DNA of 64,000 bases from Acidobacteriota bacterium (GTDB lineage Bacteria; Acidobacteriota; Blastocatellia; RBC074). Under the pieces are notes generated by a model. That model was not told where the DNA came from. It worked only from the letters and a program-made list of their open reading frames with translations, and searched no databases. Location: contig JAFDVL010000067.1 in assembly GCA_018268995.1 (NCBI GenBank), positions 62,001 through 126,000 on the forward strand, read 5' to 3'. Both the position numbers and the translations under genes were made by a program. Positions 7,595-15,994 of the stretch are shown here, piece after piece. Position 1 is the first letter of the stretch. Each line of letters begins with the position of its first letter.

Positions 7595-10144
7595 ATGCGT
7601 CGGTTGCCCACCTCTTGGCTTTTCATTCCGCTCATCGCTTTATTCATTACAAACGCCAATGCACAAGAAAAAGCGGCGGACAAATCCGTAGATAAATCCC
7701 CAGATAAATCTATTGCTGCAAGAACCGCAGGCTGGCAAAAAATGGATGGCTACATCCCGATTTATTGGGACGCCGCGAATGGCAAAATGTGGATGGAGCT
7801 TTCGCGATTTAATACCGAAATTCTTTATCAAACCTCATTGCCCGCAGGCATTGGCTCAAATCCAATTGGCTTGGATCGGGGACAGCTCGGCGGCACATAT
7901 GTTGTTATTTTCGAGCGGATTGGGCCAAAAGTGCTGATGACGCAGCCGAATTATCGCTACCGCGCTCTCAGCAATGATGAGGCTGAGCGGCGTGCGGTGG
8001 CAGATTCGTTTGCGCGTTCTGTGCTTTGGGGCTTCAAGGTGGAGGCGAGTGAAGGGGATCGTGTGCTTGTAGATGCTACGGCATTTTTGTTGCGTGACAC
8101 ACATGGTGTTGCAGAGCGATTGCGTGGCAGTCGGCAAGGCAGTTTCCGTTTTGATGAATCACGCAGCACTTTTTATTTGCCGCGCACCAAGGGGTTTCCG
8201 AAAAATACGGAAGTCGAGACGATCATCACGCTGGCAGGCGAGGATGCCGGTGGACTTTTGCGTGGTGTCACGCCGACCGCCAATGCTGTCACGGTCAGAC
8301 AACATCATTCTTTCGTCGAGTTGCCAGACAATAATTACAAGCCCCGTGAATACGATCCGCGCGTCAGCGCGATGCCGATGATGTTTTACGATTACGCTTC
8401 GCCGTTCGACACACCAATTGAAAAGCGCTGGATACGTCGTCATCGTTTGCAGAAAAAAGACCCGAACGCCGCCGTTTCCGAAGCCGTGAACCCGATTGTG
8501 TACTACGTGGACAACGGCGTTCCTGAACCAATTCGCAGTGCCCTTGTTGATGGTGCGGCGTGGTGGGATCAGGCGTATGAGGCGGCTGGGTTCAAAAATG
8601 CTTTTCAGGTGAAAGTATTGCCTGCTGATGCTGACCCAATGGACATTCGCTACAACATGATTAACTGGGTGCATCGCTCGACGCGTGGTTGGTCATATGG
8701 TGCTTCGGTTTCTGATCCGCGCACGGGCGAGATCATCAAAGGCAATGTATCGCTTGGTTCCTTGCGCATTCGCCAGGATGTGATGCTTGGCACTGGAATG
8801 ATTCCGGCAACTTCAGCAATGGGCGATGTTGAGCAACAATGCGAAGCAGCATATTCACCAGAGGTTGATTATTTAGCCATCGCAACTGCTGGCGATCCTG
8901 CAACAGATTCATCCGCGATGGCACTCGCTCGCATTCGGCAACTTTCTGCGCACGAAGTCGGTCATACGCTAGGCTTTTCACATAACTTTGCTGCCAGTTC
9001 ATACAATCGTGGTTCCGTGATGGATTACCCCGCGCCCTGGGTTGAAATCAAAAATGGAAAGCTGGATTTGTCCAATGCGTATGCGGTTGGTATGGGTGAG
9101 TTCGATAAGTTTTCCGTGAAATTTGCTTACACTGAGTTTCCTGCGGGCACCGACGAAAAGGCTGCGCTGGAGAAAATTCTTCAGCAGGGAATTGCGGCTG
9201 GGATGTTGTTTATTGACGATGGGGATGCACGTGGCGTTGGCACCGCACATCCACTCGCCAGTGTTTGGGACAACGGTGCTGATGCAATTGCCACGCTCAA
9301 ACACGAAATGGACGTGCGACGCATTGGACTGAAAAACTTTGGTCTTAACAGTATTGCTACTGGGCAACCGCTGTCAGCGCTGGAAGCAAAATTATTGCCC
9401 CTCTATTTGCATCATCGCTATCAATTGGTGGCTGCTGCAAAATCGGTGGGTGGTTTGTACTTTACCTACGCTGTCAAAACCACCACTGGCCCCAGCCCAG
9501 GAAAGTTCCGCGAAATCGTTCCATCTGATCGTCAGCGGGCTGCCATCAAAGCAATTCTTGATACGATTAAGGTCGAAGAACTGGCAATCCCACAGTCCAT
9601 TCTCAGTTTGATACCGCCTGTTGCAACAGGTTTTGAAGGTGGCACCGCAGAGTATTTCAGCCGCCGTACAGATCCGTCCTTTGACTCGTTAGCGGCTGCC
9701 TCGATTGCCGCAGAAATGGCTATCGGCGCATTGCTTGAACCGAGCCGCGCTGCCCGCCTGGTTGATTTTCATGCGCAGAACCCTGCGAATCCTGATTTAA
9801 GCGAGGTGATTCGTGAAATCTTTACTGCGACGTGGAAACCGCCAGCTCCTTCCAATGCGTATCAGAATGCGGTCCAACGCACTGTGCAAAGTGTTGTGAT
9901 CCGAGAGTTGATTGAGCTGGCAGGGAATGAAAACGCTGCTGAGCAAGTACGTGCTGTTGCGAGTGAATCGTTGCGAGCGATAATGCCTGAATTGAAGAAG
10001 GTTGGGATGGTTGAAGCTAATGATCTGGCACATCGCAAAATGCTCGCCGAAGAAATTGAACGCTTCCTGAATCGCCCGGATGTGACGCGCAAACGCACCG
10101 CACCATTGCCTACGCCTCCTGGTGATCCAATTGGCAGCCGATAA
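7595..10144 (+). CDS. Secreted zinc-dependent metalloprotease (DUF5117/DUF4953-type)
   Basis: 849 aa, typical for the family. GAAGGAG lies seven bases before ATG. A signal peptide ends near NANAQ, and a Lys/Asp/Ser repeat follows (DKSVDKSPDKS). The N-terminal region (about 45-200) is DUF5117-like: KMDGYIPIYWDAANGKMWME and ILYQTSLPAGIGSN. The catalytic zinc motif HEVGHTLGFSH is at residues 453-463 (metzincin-like HExxHxxGxxH), followed by SVMDYPAPWVEI, a plausible Met-turn. A long C-terminal helical domain follows. It is probably a periplasmic or outer-membrane-associated peptidase. All three zinc histidines are intact. Confidence 0.85.
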   Translation: MRRLPTSWLFIPLIALFITNANAQEKAADKSVDKSPDKSIAARTAGWQKMDGYIPIYWDAANGKMWMELSRFNTEILYQTSLPAGIGSNPIGLDRGQLGGTYVVIFERIGPKVLMTQPNYRYRALSNDEAERRAVADSFARSVLWGFKVEASEGDRVLVDATAFLLRDTHGVAERLRGSRQGSFRFDESRSTFYLPRTKGFPKNTEVETIITLAGEDAGGLLRGVTPTANAVTVRQHHSFVELPDNNYKPREYDPRVSAMPMMFYDYASPFDTPIEKRWIRRHRLQKKDPNAAVSEAVNPIVYYVDNGVPEPIRSALVDGAAWWDQAYEAAGFKNAFQVKVLPADADPMDIRYNMINWVHRSTRGWSYGASVSDPRTGEIIKGNVSLGSLRIRQDVMLGTGMIPATSAMGDVEQQCEAAYSPEVDYLAIATAGDPATDSSAMALARIRQLSAHEVGHTLGFSHNFAASSYNRGSVMDYPAPWVEIKNGKLDLSNAYAVGMGEFDKFSVKFAYTEFPAGTDEKAALEKILQQGIAAGMLFIDDGDARGVGTAHPLASVWDNGADAIATLKHEMDVRRIGLKNFGLNSIATGQPLSALEAKLLPLYLHHRYQLVAAAKSVGGLYFTYAVKTTTGPSPGKFREIVPSDRQRAAIKAILDTIKVEELAIPQSILSLIPPVATGFEGGTAEYFSRRTDPSFDSLAAASIAAEMAIGALLEPSRAARLVDFHAQNPANPDLSEVIREIFTATWKPPAPSNAYQNAVQRTVQSVVIRELIELAGNENAAEQVRAVASESLRAIMPELKKVGMVEANDLAHRKMLAEEIERFLNRPDVTRKRTAPLPTPPGDPIGSR

Positions 10145-10340
10145 TAAAATAACGTGAGTGATAGAAAGAACTCTATGGCTCGCGTTGCTTTTGAGGGACT
10201 ACCAACGCGACGGCGGTGCCACAAGTATTGAGGGGAGTTTATGGCGGAAGCTTGTATGATAAGGGGCGCTTCCTTTCCGGTTATCTATAGGTGTAATGTG
10301 AGGTAGCGAAGAGGAGATAAGCCGCGAGGAAAAATATTGC

Positions 10341-10369
10341 TTGACAATTATCGGCGCAGGGCGAAAATT
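10341..10369 (+). promoter_or_regulatory. Possible sigma-70 promoter for the receiver gene
   Basis: A consensus -35 box TTGACA (10341-10346) is followed after 17 bases by AAAATT (10364-10369), a poor -10 match. The region 10145-10426 otherwise holds nothing recognisable. The next gene starts at 10427. Confidence 0.35.
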
Positions 10370-10426
10370 ACGCGCGCTTGCTGGTAGGGTTGGGGGAGCT
10401 TATTCGCAATCGCAGATAGTATTTTT

Positions 10427-10816
10427 ATGAGCGAACATCGCAAAAGCCTGCATATTCTTATTGCCGAAGACAATCCCATTAACCAAAAACTGGCTGTCCG
10501 TGTCCTTCAAAAACAAGGTCACACCTCTGTGGTTGCGAACAATGGTCGCGAAGCGCTTGAGATGTGGGAACAACAACCCTTTGACGTGATCCTTATGGAT
10601 GTGATGATGCCGGAAATGGATGGCTTGGTTGCTGCCTCAGAAATTCGCCAGCGCGAAAAAGTGACGGGACAACATATTCCGATTATCGCCATCACCGCCA
10701 ATGCAATGGTTGGAGATCGAGAAAAATGTTTATCTGCGGGAATGGATGAATATATCTCTAAGCCAGTAGATGTGACGTCTTTGTATGAGGCGTTGGAACG
10801 GCTTACTTCCATGTGA
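10427..10816 (+). CDS. Stand-alone response regulator receiver domain
   Basis: 129 aa, one CheY-like domain with no output domain. The acidic pocket is E14/D15, the phosphorylated Asp is D58 in ILMDVMMPEMDG, the switch Thr is T90 and the conserved Lys is K112 in ISKPVD. The start of the domain (ILIAEDNPINQKL) resembles receivers attached to hybrid histidine kinases, so it may take phosphate from a hybrid sensor or phosphorelay. No kinase gene is nearby. A strong terminator follows 25 nt after the stop, so the gene is monocistronic. Confidence 0.9.
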   Translation: MSEHRKSLHILIAEDNPINQKLAVRVLQKQGHTSVVANNGREALEMWEQQPFDVILMDVMMPEMDGLVAASEIRQREKVTGQHIPIIAITANAMVGDREKCLSAGMDEYISKPVDVTSLYEALERLTSM

Positions 10817-10841
10817 GGGATTACAACACTGAAATAGAAAG

Positions 10842-10873
10842 AAACCCCGCCAGGTAATTACTTGGCGGGGTTT
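10842..10873. terminator. Bidirectional terminator
   Basis: A 12-bp GC-rich stem (10842-10853 with 10862-10873, one G-T pair) is flanked by A runs on the left and TTTTCTTTT on the right. It separates the receiver gene from the convergent secreted-protein gene that ends at 10910. Confidence 0.8.
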
Positions 10874-10909
10874 TCTTTTAGTTAATTAATTGTTAGTTCT
10901 TGAAATAGT

Positions 10910-11863
10910 TTAGTTAACTCCTACGCATCCGGGGAGGAACGATGGGATAGCGATTGCTGATTTGACTTCAGCTGTTTTATGCAGTGTGCGGATACCACTC
11001 CATTTATTGTTTTTTGGCGTCATCAGCAAACCGACCGCACCGCCATTTACAACACCATTGTTATCAGTGGTACCTACATTGAATCGGAGCGTACCAACCT
11101 GGCCGGAAGGAATCAAGTTACTAAGTCCTAGTGGGACACGAGGCGAGGTGGCTGAGATAATTGCCTCTGCACGACATCCTCCATTTAGAAACGGAGAGAA
11201 ACTACCAAAAGGCTTTTCATTCCCATTATATACTACACCTGTACCTCTTTGAGCTGCACCTCTCGTTTGAGCATTAACAATATCGCCTCTTAACCCAACC
11301 GTGACAATTTTCTGTCCTGTCGCGTCTAGAGGGCTTTGAATTTCAATGGCAAATGCTGTTGGTGCTTGAATTGCAAAGCTGGCAACCATATTACCTTCGT
11401 CTCTAATATCAGTAATGTCACGAAAGGCTTCAGCGCCATAGTTTCCAACATAGTCACCATCACTAACAAATGCGTTACCAATTAGGGTATTAGGGTTATA
11501 GGGAATACCAGTTCGATTAACAGCAACTGCCAATATCCAGCCAAGTTGCTCCGGATCAAATTCTGACGCTTTCATCGCGATGCTGGCATTTGGCGTCAAG
11601 CAAGCGAAGGTATCAGCTTGGCTACAGTTTTTGTCGATAAAAAACAAGTGAACCGCAACCGTTTGAGTAGCACTCAGATTGCTCAGTGTGATGCGTGTGT
11701 CGGCTTTGATTTGTGAATTGGAGTTGTAGTATGGATATACCAAAACAGAACCGGCTTTCTGATCGCTGACGTTGATGTCGGTTTGCGCCATCGCTGCCAT
11801 TGACAGCACGATGAGCGTGAAGAGAGCCACGAAAATACGTGTGAGTTTGTGTGAGGTTTGCAT
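10910..11863 (-). CDS. Conserved secreted protein, tandem paralogue 1
   Basis: 317 aa. AAGGAG lies about nine bases before ATG 11863. A signal peptide ends at MAAMAQ. The mature part begins DINVSDQKAGSVLVYPYYNS and carries beta-rich segments such as TRITLSNLS and HLFFIDKNCS. Helical FDPEQLGW is followed by NAFVSDGDYVGNYGAEAFRD. It is highly similar along its whole length to the protein at 12055-12990, so this is a tandem duplication. I recognise no functional domain. It is probably exported; several Cys pairs (CSQADTFAC) may be disulfide-bonded. The leader region of this copy lacks the long hairpin found upstream of its neighbour. Confidence 0.7.
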   Translation of the reverse strand: MQTSHKLTRIFVALFTLIVLSMAAMAQTDINVSDQKAGSVLVYPYYNSNSQIKADTRITLSNLSATQTVAVHLFFIDKNCSQADTFACLTPNASIAMKASEFDPEQLGWILAVAVNRTGIPYNPNTLIGNAFVSDGDYVGNYGAEAFRDITDIRDEGNMVASFAIQAPTAFAIEIQSPLDATGQKIVTVGLRGDIVNAQTRGAAQRGTGVVYNGNEKPFGSFSPFLNGGCRAEAIISATSPRVPLGLSNLIPSGQVGTLRFNVGTTDNNGVVNGGAVGLLMTPKNNKWSGIRTLHKTAEVKSAIAIPSFLPGCVGVN

Positions 11864-11980
11864 GTGAGTTACTCCTTAATACTTGAAACTGTTCAGAACT
11901 AGGGGAGGGTAGCGAAGCTAAGGAAACAAGATCATTGAGATCATTGAGTATTTTCCGGCTAAAACCTCGGATTGGAAAAA

Positions 11981-12004
11981 GGGACTAGGTGTTACCCTAG
12001 TCCC
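11981..12004 (-). terminator. Terminator after paralogue 2
   Basis: A perfect 9-bp stem (11981-11989 with 11996-12004) with a six-base loop is followed by five T residues on the minus strand. It lies 51 nt after the stop of the gene at 12055-12990, so the two paralogues are probably transcribed separately. Confidence 0.75.
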
Positions 12005-12054
12005 GTTATTATTGTCCTTACCGGATTATTAACCGATTATCGCTACCGACTTAG

Positions 12055-12990
12055 TTAGCACATCGGGAAGAAGACCGGGATTGTGATCGTCGAAGGAACT
12101 TCTGACGTTTTGTGCAGGCCACGGATGCCGCTCCATTTGGCAGTCTTGGGCGTCATCAACAGACCAACTGCACCACCGGCTGCTGCACCACCGACGTTGA
12201 CACGCATCGTACCAACTTGACCGGAAGGAATCAGGTTGCCAAGTCCCAGCGGAACGCGGGGGCTGGTCGCCGTGATGATCGCTTCAGCGCGGCAGTTGCC
12301 GGCGAAGAACGGTGAGAAGCTGCCGAAGGGCTTTTCATTTCCGTTGTACACAACACCTGTGCCACGTTGGCCAGCGCCTGCGAGGTTGCCAGCAACCAAG
12401 CTACCATTCAAACCAACCGAAACGATCTTTTGGCCAACAGCATCTGCTGGGCTTTGGATTTCGATTGCATACGAGTTCGGAGCTGAAATCGTGAAGCTGG
12501 CGGTTCCTGCCGCTGGATCAAATGTGATGTTGCGGGTATCACGGAACGCTTCAGCGCCGTAGTTTCCAACATAGTCACCATCGTTCACGAAAGCGTTGCC
12601 AATCAAGGTGTTGGCCAATCCATCAGCTGGCAGACCCAGCGGGGTAACCGCAACGGCCAAAACCCAGCCGAGCTGTTCGGGGTCGAACTCAGAAGCTTTC
12701 ATCGCGATGCTCGCGTTTGGCGTCAAGCAGACGTAGGTGTCAGCCTGGCTGCAGCTCTTGTCTAAGAAGAACAAGTGCACCGGAACGGTGAAGATTGGGC
12801 TCAAGTTGCTCAGTGTGAGGCGTGTGTCAGCTTTGGTCTGTGAATTGGAGTTGTAGTATGGATACACCAAAACATTACCAGCTTTCTGATCGCTGACGGT
12901 GATGTCAGTTTGTGCTAAAGCTGCCATTGACATCACGACGAGCGCGAAGAGGGCAACGAAAATACGTGTGAGTTTGTGTGAGGTTTGCAT
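12055..12990 (-). CDS. Conserved secreted protein, tandem paralogue 2
   Basis: 311 aa, with AAGGAG before ATG 12990. The signal peptide (MQTSHKLTRIFVALFALVVM...) is almost the same as in paralogue 1, and so is the mature start DITVSDQKAGNVLVYPYYNS. Differences cluster in the loop around residues 130-190 and near the end (here SEVPSTITIPVFFPMC). Conserved blocks GSFSPFF and RAEAIITATSPRVPLGL are shared. Function unknown. Codons here look more G/C-ending than in paralogue 1, hinting at different expression or age. The upstream region 12991-13418 carries a long inverted repeat. Confidence 0.7.
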   Translation of the reverse strand: MQTSHKLTRIFVALFALVVMSMAALAQTDITVSDQKAGNVLVYPYYNSNSQTKADTRLTLSNLSPIFTVPVHLFFLDKSCSQADTYVCLTPNASIAMKASEFDPEQLGWVLAVAVTPLGLPADGLANTLIGNAFVNDGDYVGNYGAEAFRDTRNITFDPAAGTASFTISAPNSYAIEIQSPADAVGQKIVSVGLNGSLVAGNLAGAGQRGTGVVYNGNEKPFGSFSPFFAGNCRAEAIITATSPRVPLGLGNLIPSGQVGTMRVNVGGAAAGGAVGLLMTPKTAKWSGIRGLHKTSEVPSTITIPVFFPMC

Positions 12991-13076
12991 GTGAGTTACT
13001 CCTTAAGAAATTCAAAAAGGTTTTTGTTAATACAGATTGGTCGAAAAGCGTTTTTCTTCCTTTCAAAAAACGGGGG

Positions 13077-13147
13077 TGAATTTAATAGCCGTACGCAACA
13101 AGCACGGACACAACTTCCGGGGGTCATGCCGACGGCTATTAAATTCA
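13077..13147 (-). repeat. Long inverted repeat in the leader of paralogue 2
   Basis: A perfect 16-bp inverted repeat (13077-13092 with 13132-13147) extends by three more G-C pairs after one mismatch and encloses 39 nt. On the minus strand it lies about 85 nt before ATG 12990 and is followed by CACCCCCGTTTTTT. This could be an attenuator-like hairpin or a small mobile palindrome. No known riboswitch core is recognisable. The rest of 12991-13418 holds only a purine-rich low-complexity tract. Confidence 0.5.
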
Positions 13148-13360
13148 ACCCACACAGGATTTAATTCGAAACTTTTCAACTAACCTCTCAAGTCCAACTC
13201 TGTCGGACGCCCTATGGAAAGCAGCAATGCGAAACCGTTTCCAGAAAATCTCTGAAATATTTTGTGAGACGTTTTGTGAAGGGATTAAATAGGCGGTCTA
13301 CAGGGAGGGCGAGCAGACAGACGCGAAGGAGAGAAGGAGCGAGAGCGGGAGAGAGAGAAG

Positions 13361-13395
13361 CTGAAAAAGCAGAACGGCAAGGTCAGCTTTTTCAG
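13361..13395 (-). terminator. Terminator-like hairpin after the Ser/Thr kinase
   Basis: A perfect 10-bp stem (13361-13370 with 13386-13395) with a 15-nt loop lies 24 nt past the kinase stop at 13419. On the minus strand it is followed by a pyrimidine-rich CTTCTCTCTCTCCC tract rather than a pure T run, so termination strength is uncertain. Confidence 0.4.
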
Positions 13396-13418
13396 TCTCT
13401 CAGTCTCTCCCTCTCTTT

Positions 13419-15509
13419 TTACCTGAAGCTTGTCCAGTTGGCGATCTCTTGTTTGGTGAATTGCGCTGTGCGGTGAGGCCACCAGCGAATAATCAAAGAA
13501 ACGTCTCCATTGCCAAAGACACGAAACACTGCGCGTCGCCAACCATTGCTTGGGCTGGGCGGCTCAACAACGCCAACCTTTTTGCGAAAGTTGCGCGGGA
13601 TGTCCACCATCCCAGGCACGCCCGGCATTTCCAGCGTGATTTCGCGCGAGCCATAAACGCGGCCCTGCCACGGAATTACTTTCGGATCGGGTACGACTGT
13701 TTCATGAGGTGATGGAGTGGTGCGTTCAGGACGAGCAGGCGGTGCCGGTTCACGCTTCCATCCATCGGAATCAACTGCGATGGTATCGCGCGGGTCATTG
13801 CGAACGGGCGGCGGCGCGGGGGAAGGCGTTGGCTCAACGCGGGCTGGTGGTTGAGGCGTTACCACTGGCGGCACTCGTGAAGTGGCGATTTGTGGCGCAG
13901 GCGTTACTCTTGGGCGTGGTGCAGGTGTTGGCGTAGGGTTGCGACTAACTTTAGCCGCTGGATTCGTTGCCGCGATCAACTGCGGCGTTGGTTGCGGGCG
14001 TGCGACCACTGTTGCTTTTTCAAGCAGAGCATTATTTTCGCCCTGTTGATCACGTGTTGTGGGCGCATAAGATGCGGTTTTGGGCGTGGTTATATCCGGT
14101 CTGAGCGTTGGCGTTGGAGCTGGTGTGCTGAATGTGGCTGGTGTGGGAGACAAAGACGCTTGTGAGAATGTGGGCAGCGAAGGATTTTGTCTGGCAAACA
14201 ACCAGGTAGCCAACACAAAAAGCAATGCCAATGCTGCTGCAACCAAGATCGTTCGATGGCGGCGCGGCGGAGGTAGCTCTAGCTGCAACTCCGGGAGTTC
14301 AGGAATTTTGGTGACTTCCAATTTTTCCGGCAATGGAGTTGGCGGTGGAGCTGGCGTTGCTTCAGCCTTGGCTGCCAAGTCACTGAGCAGTGTGAAAACC
14401 TCTGCCCCAGACGGCTCCGGCTCAGCCGTCGGCAGCGTCGGCAGCGGCACAAAAAGCGGTACTTCAATGCGGGCCGAGATCGTTTTTAATTCGGCGGCCA
14501 ACTCATCGGCGGTTTGTTGTCGCACGGTCGGGTCTTTCGCCAAGGCCCGTAAAATCAGGGCTTCAAGACGAATCGGCAAATCCGGCACCAGCACGCGGGG
14601 CCTGATCGGTTCATCGCGAATTTGCTTGAGCGCGATTTCCGTCGCAGAACGTCCTGAAAATGGTTTTTCGCCTGTGACCATTTCGTACAGCATCACACCA
14701 AGGGAATAAATGTCTGCGCGATGATCTACGGCCAGGTTTTGAAATTGCTCTGGCGACGCATAGCCTGGTGTGCCTGCCATCACCGCATGCTGAGTATAGG
14801 TTTGCGCGCCCGGTGGTTTGGGAAGCTTGGCAATGCCGAAGTCAATCAGCTTGACGTTGCGACAGGGAGAGGCAGGGATAGAAGCTGGTTCTCTTTGTCT
14901 CTCTTCCCCTCTGTCCTTCTGTCTTTCTTCGTTTAGCTCGCAGAGGAAAATATTCCGTGGTGTCAGATCGCGATGTACGATGCCTTGGGCGTGAATTATG
15001 CTCAACCCTTTGGCCACCTCGGCAGCAACTGTCAGCGCCTCATTGATGGGCAATCGTCCGCGCACATTCAGTTCTTCGCGCAACGTTTTCCCACGCAACA
15101 ATTCCATGACCACATAGCTTAGGTCGGCGGAAATCGTTCCGGCGGCCAGCACTTTTACAATATTGGGATGCTGAACATTTGCCAGTGCGGTTACTTCGCG
15201 TTGCATGCGCTCCGTCATCTCTGACCAATATTGACGGGCTTCCAATCGCTCAGCCTCGGAGTTGAAATTGGTTTGGGTCAAATGACGTGGGTCGCTGACT
15301 TTGACCACGACCGTTTTGTCGGTTTGCAAATCAATCGCGGCAAATACCGTAGACAAGCCGCCTTCGCCCAATTGCCGATAAAGTTGAAACCGCTGACTGA
15401 GGGTTTGACGCATGAGCTGTTTGAAGTCCGGCTCATTGGGATGTTGGCAACGAGGGCAAAAAACGATCAGCGCAGACATCTCAGTCGAGCATCGCACGCA
15501 ACGTATCAT
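13419..15509 (-). CDS. Membrane Ser/Thr protein kinase with N-terminal zinc ribbon
   Basis: 696 aa. AGGAG lies six bases before ATG. A zinc-ribbon-like pair (CVRC...CPRC, residues 4-21) precedes a Hanks-type kinase: Gly loop LGEGGLSTVF (47-56), K70, HRD 179-181, N186, DFG 223-225 and GTPGYASPEQF. Between N186 and DFG sits an unusual charged insertion of about 25 residues (about 191-216). A transmembrane segment follows near residue 420 (AAALALLFVLATWLF), then a long Pro/Thr-rich extracytoplasmic region and a small C-terminal domain. It should phosphorylate cytoplasmic Ser/Thr targets in response to an outside cue. The insertion is encoded by purine-rich low-complexity DNA like that just downstream of the gene. 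Confidence 0.9.
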   Translation of the reverse strand: MIRCVRCSTEMSALIVFCPRCQHPNEPDFKQLMRQTLSQRFQLYRQLGEGGLSTVFAAIDLQTDKTVVVKVSDPRHLTQTNFNSEAERLEARQYWSEMTERMQREVTALANVQHPNIVKVLAAGTISADLSYVVMELLRGKTLREELNVRGRLPINEALTVAAEVAKGLSIIHAQGIVHRDLTPRNIFLCELNEERQKDRGEERQREPASIPASPCRNVKLIDFGIAKLPKPPGAQTYTQHAVMAGTPGYASPEQFQNLAVDHRADIYSLGVMLYEMVTGEKPFSGRSATEIALKQIRDEPIRPRVLVPDLPIRLEALILRALAKDPTVRQQTADELAAELKTISARIEVPLFVPLPTLPTAEPEPSGAEVFTLLSDLAAKAEATPAPPPTPLPEKLEVTKIPELPELQLELPPPRRHRTILVAAALALLFVLATWLFARQNPSLPTFSQASLSPTPATFSTPAPTPTLRPDITTPKTASYAPTTRDQQGENNALLEKATVVARPQPTPQLIAATNPAAKVSRNPTPTPAPRPRVTPAPQIATSRVPPVVTPQPPARVEPTPSPAPPPVRNDPRDTIAVDSDGWKREPAPPARPERTTPSPHETVVPDPKVIPWQGRVYGSREITLEMPGVPGMVDIPRNFRKKVGVVEPPSPSNGWRRAVFRVFGNGDVSLIIRWWPHRTAQFTKQEIANWTSFR

Positions 15510-15674
15510 AGGGAACTCCTGAAAATAGGGGACGACAGGGTTTTTTTGAAAAGGGTGAGCTGATTATAACCAACTCTATTGCGATAGACCAATGCCCCGC
15601 AGAGATTTTTGCGAACCTTTCCTCTGGTGAACTCGTACCTAAGCAGCGAGCAAATATGTGAATGAACCTTGTTG

Positions 15675-15695
15675 AGCCGGATCAAGCATCCGGCT
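15675..15695 (+). other. Hairpin upstream of small membrane protein gene
   Basis: A perfect 8-bp stem, AGCCGGAT (15675-15682) with ATCCGGCT (15688-15695), is followed by CTCTATTTT. It resembles a short terminator and lies 28 nt before ATG 15724, so it may be an attenuator of that gene or end transcripts from elsewhere. Confidence 0.35.
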
Positions 15696-15723
15696 CTCTA
15701 TTTTCTATCCAAGGCGGTACGGT

Positions 15724-15987
15724 ATGAAAATCGCAAAAGTTATCTTTCTGACAGTTACGGCAACATTGCTTGTCATTTTCTTGCTGGGCTTGATTGGCCT
15801 GATCTTGAAAACTCTCAAAGTCCTGTTTGTTGTCGCTCTGGTTGTAGCCTTGCTTGCCCTGGTCGTGATGTTGGTACGACGCGTCAGCAAACCGACATCA
15901 AAATCAGGCTATGGGATGAGAGAGTTGGAAAGCTGGGACAAGATGTTTACGGATTACAAGCAGGGAACAGATTTCAAAACCAAGTAA
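15724..15987 (+). CDS. Small two-helix membrane protein
   Basis: 87 aa. Two strongly hydrophobic segments lie at about residues 5-30 and 33-52, followed by a basic stretch (RRVSKPTSKS) and a hydrophilic tail ending KQGTDFKTK. No family is recognised. The start is supported only by a weak AAGGCGG. It lies alone and is convergent with the gene at 15995. Short hydrophobic genes can be spurious, but the charge distribution (positive inside, soluble tail) looks real. Confidence 0.55.
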   Translation: MKIAKVIFLTVTATLLVIFLLGLIGLILKTLKVLFVVALVVALLALVVMLVRRVSKPTSKSGYGMRELESWDKMFTDYKQGTDFKTK

Positions 15988-15994
15988 TCAATGC

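Noticed and set aside
13077..13147. Riboswitch upstream of the secreted paralogue
   Set aside because: No conserved core of a riboswitch class that I know can be recognised; only a simple long palindrome is visible.
14080..14709. 209-codon Gly/Ser/Val-rich frame antisense to the Ser/Thr kinase
   Set aside because: The composition reflects the Pro/Thr-rich linker on the other strand. The kinase frame carries all catalytic motifs.
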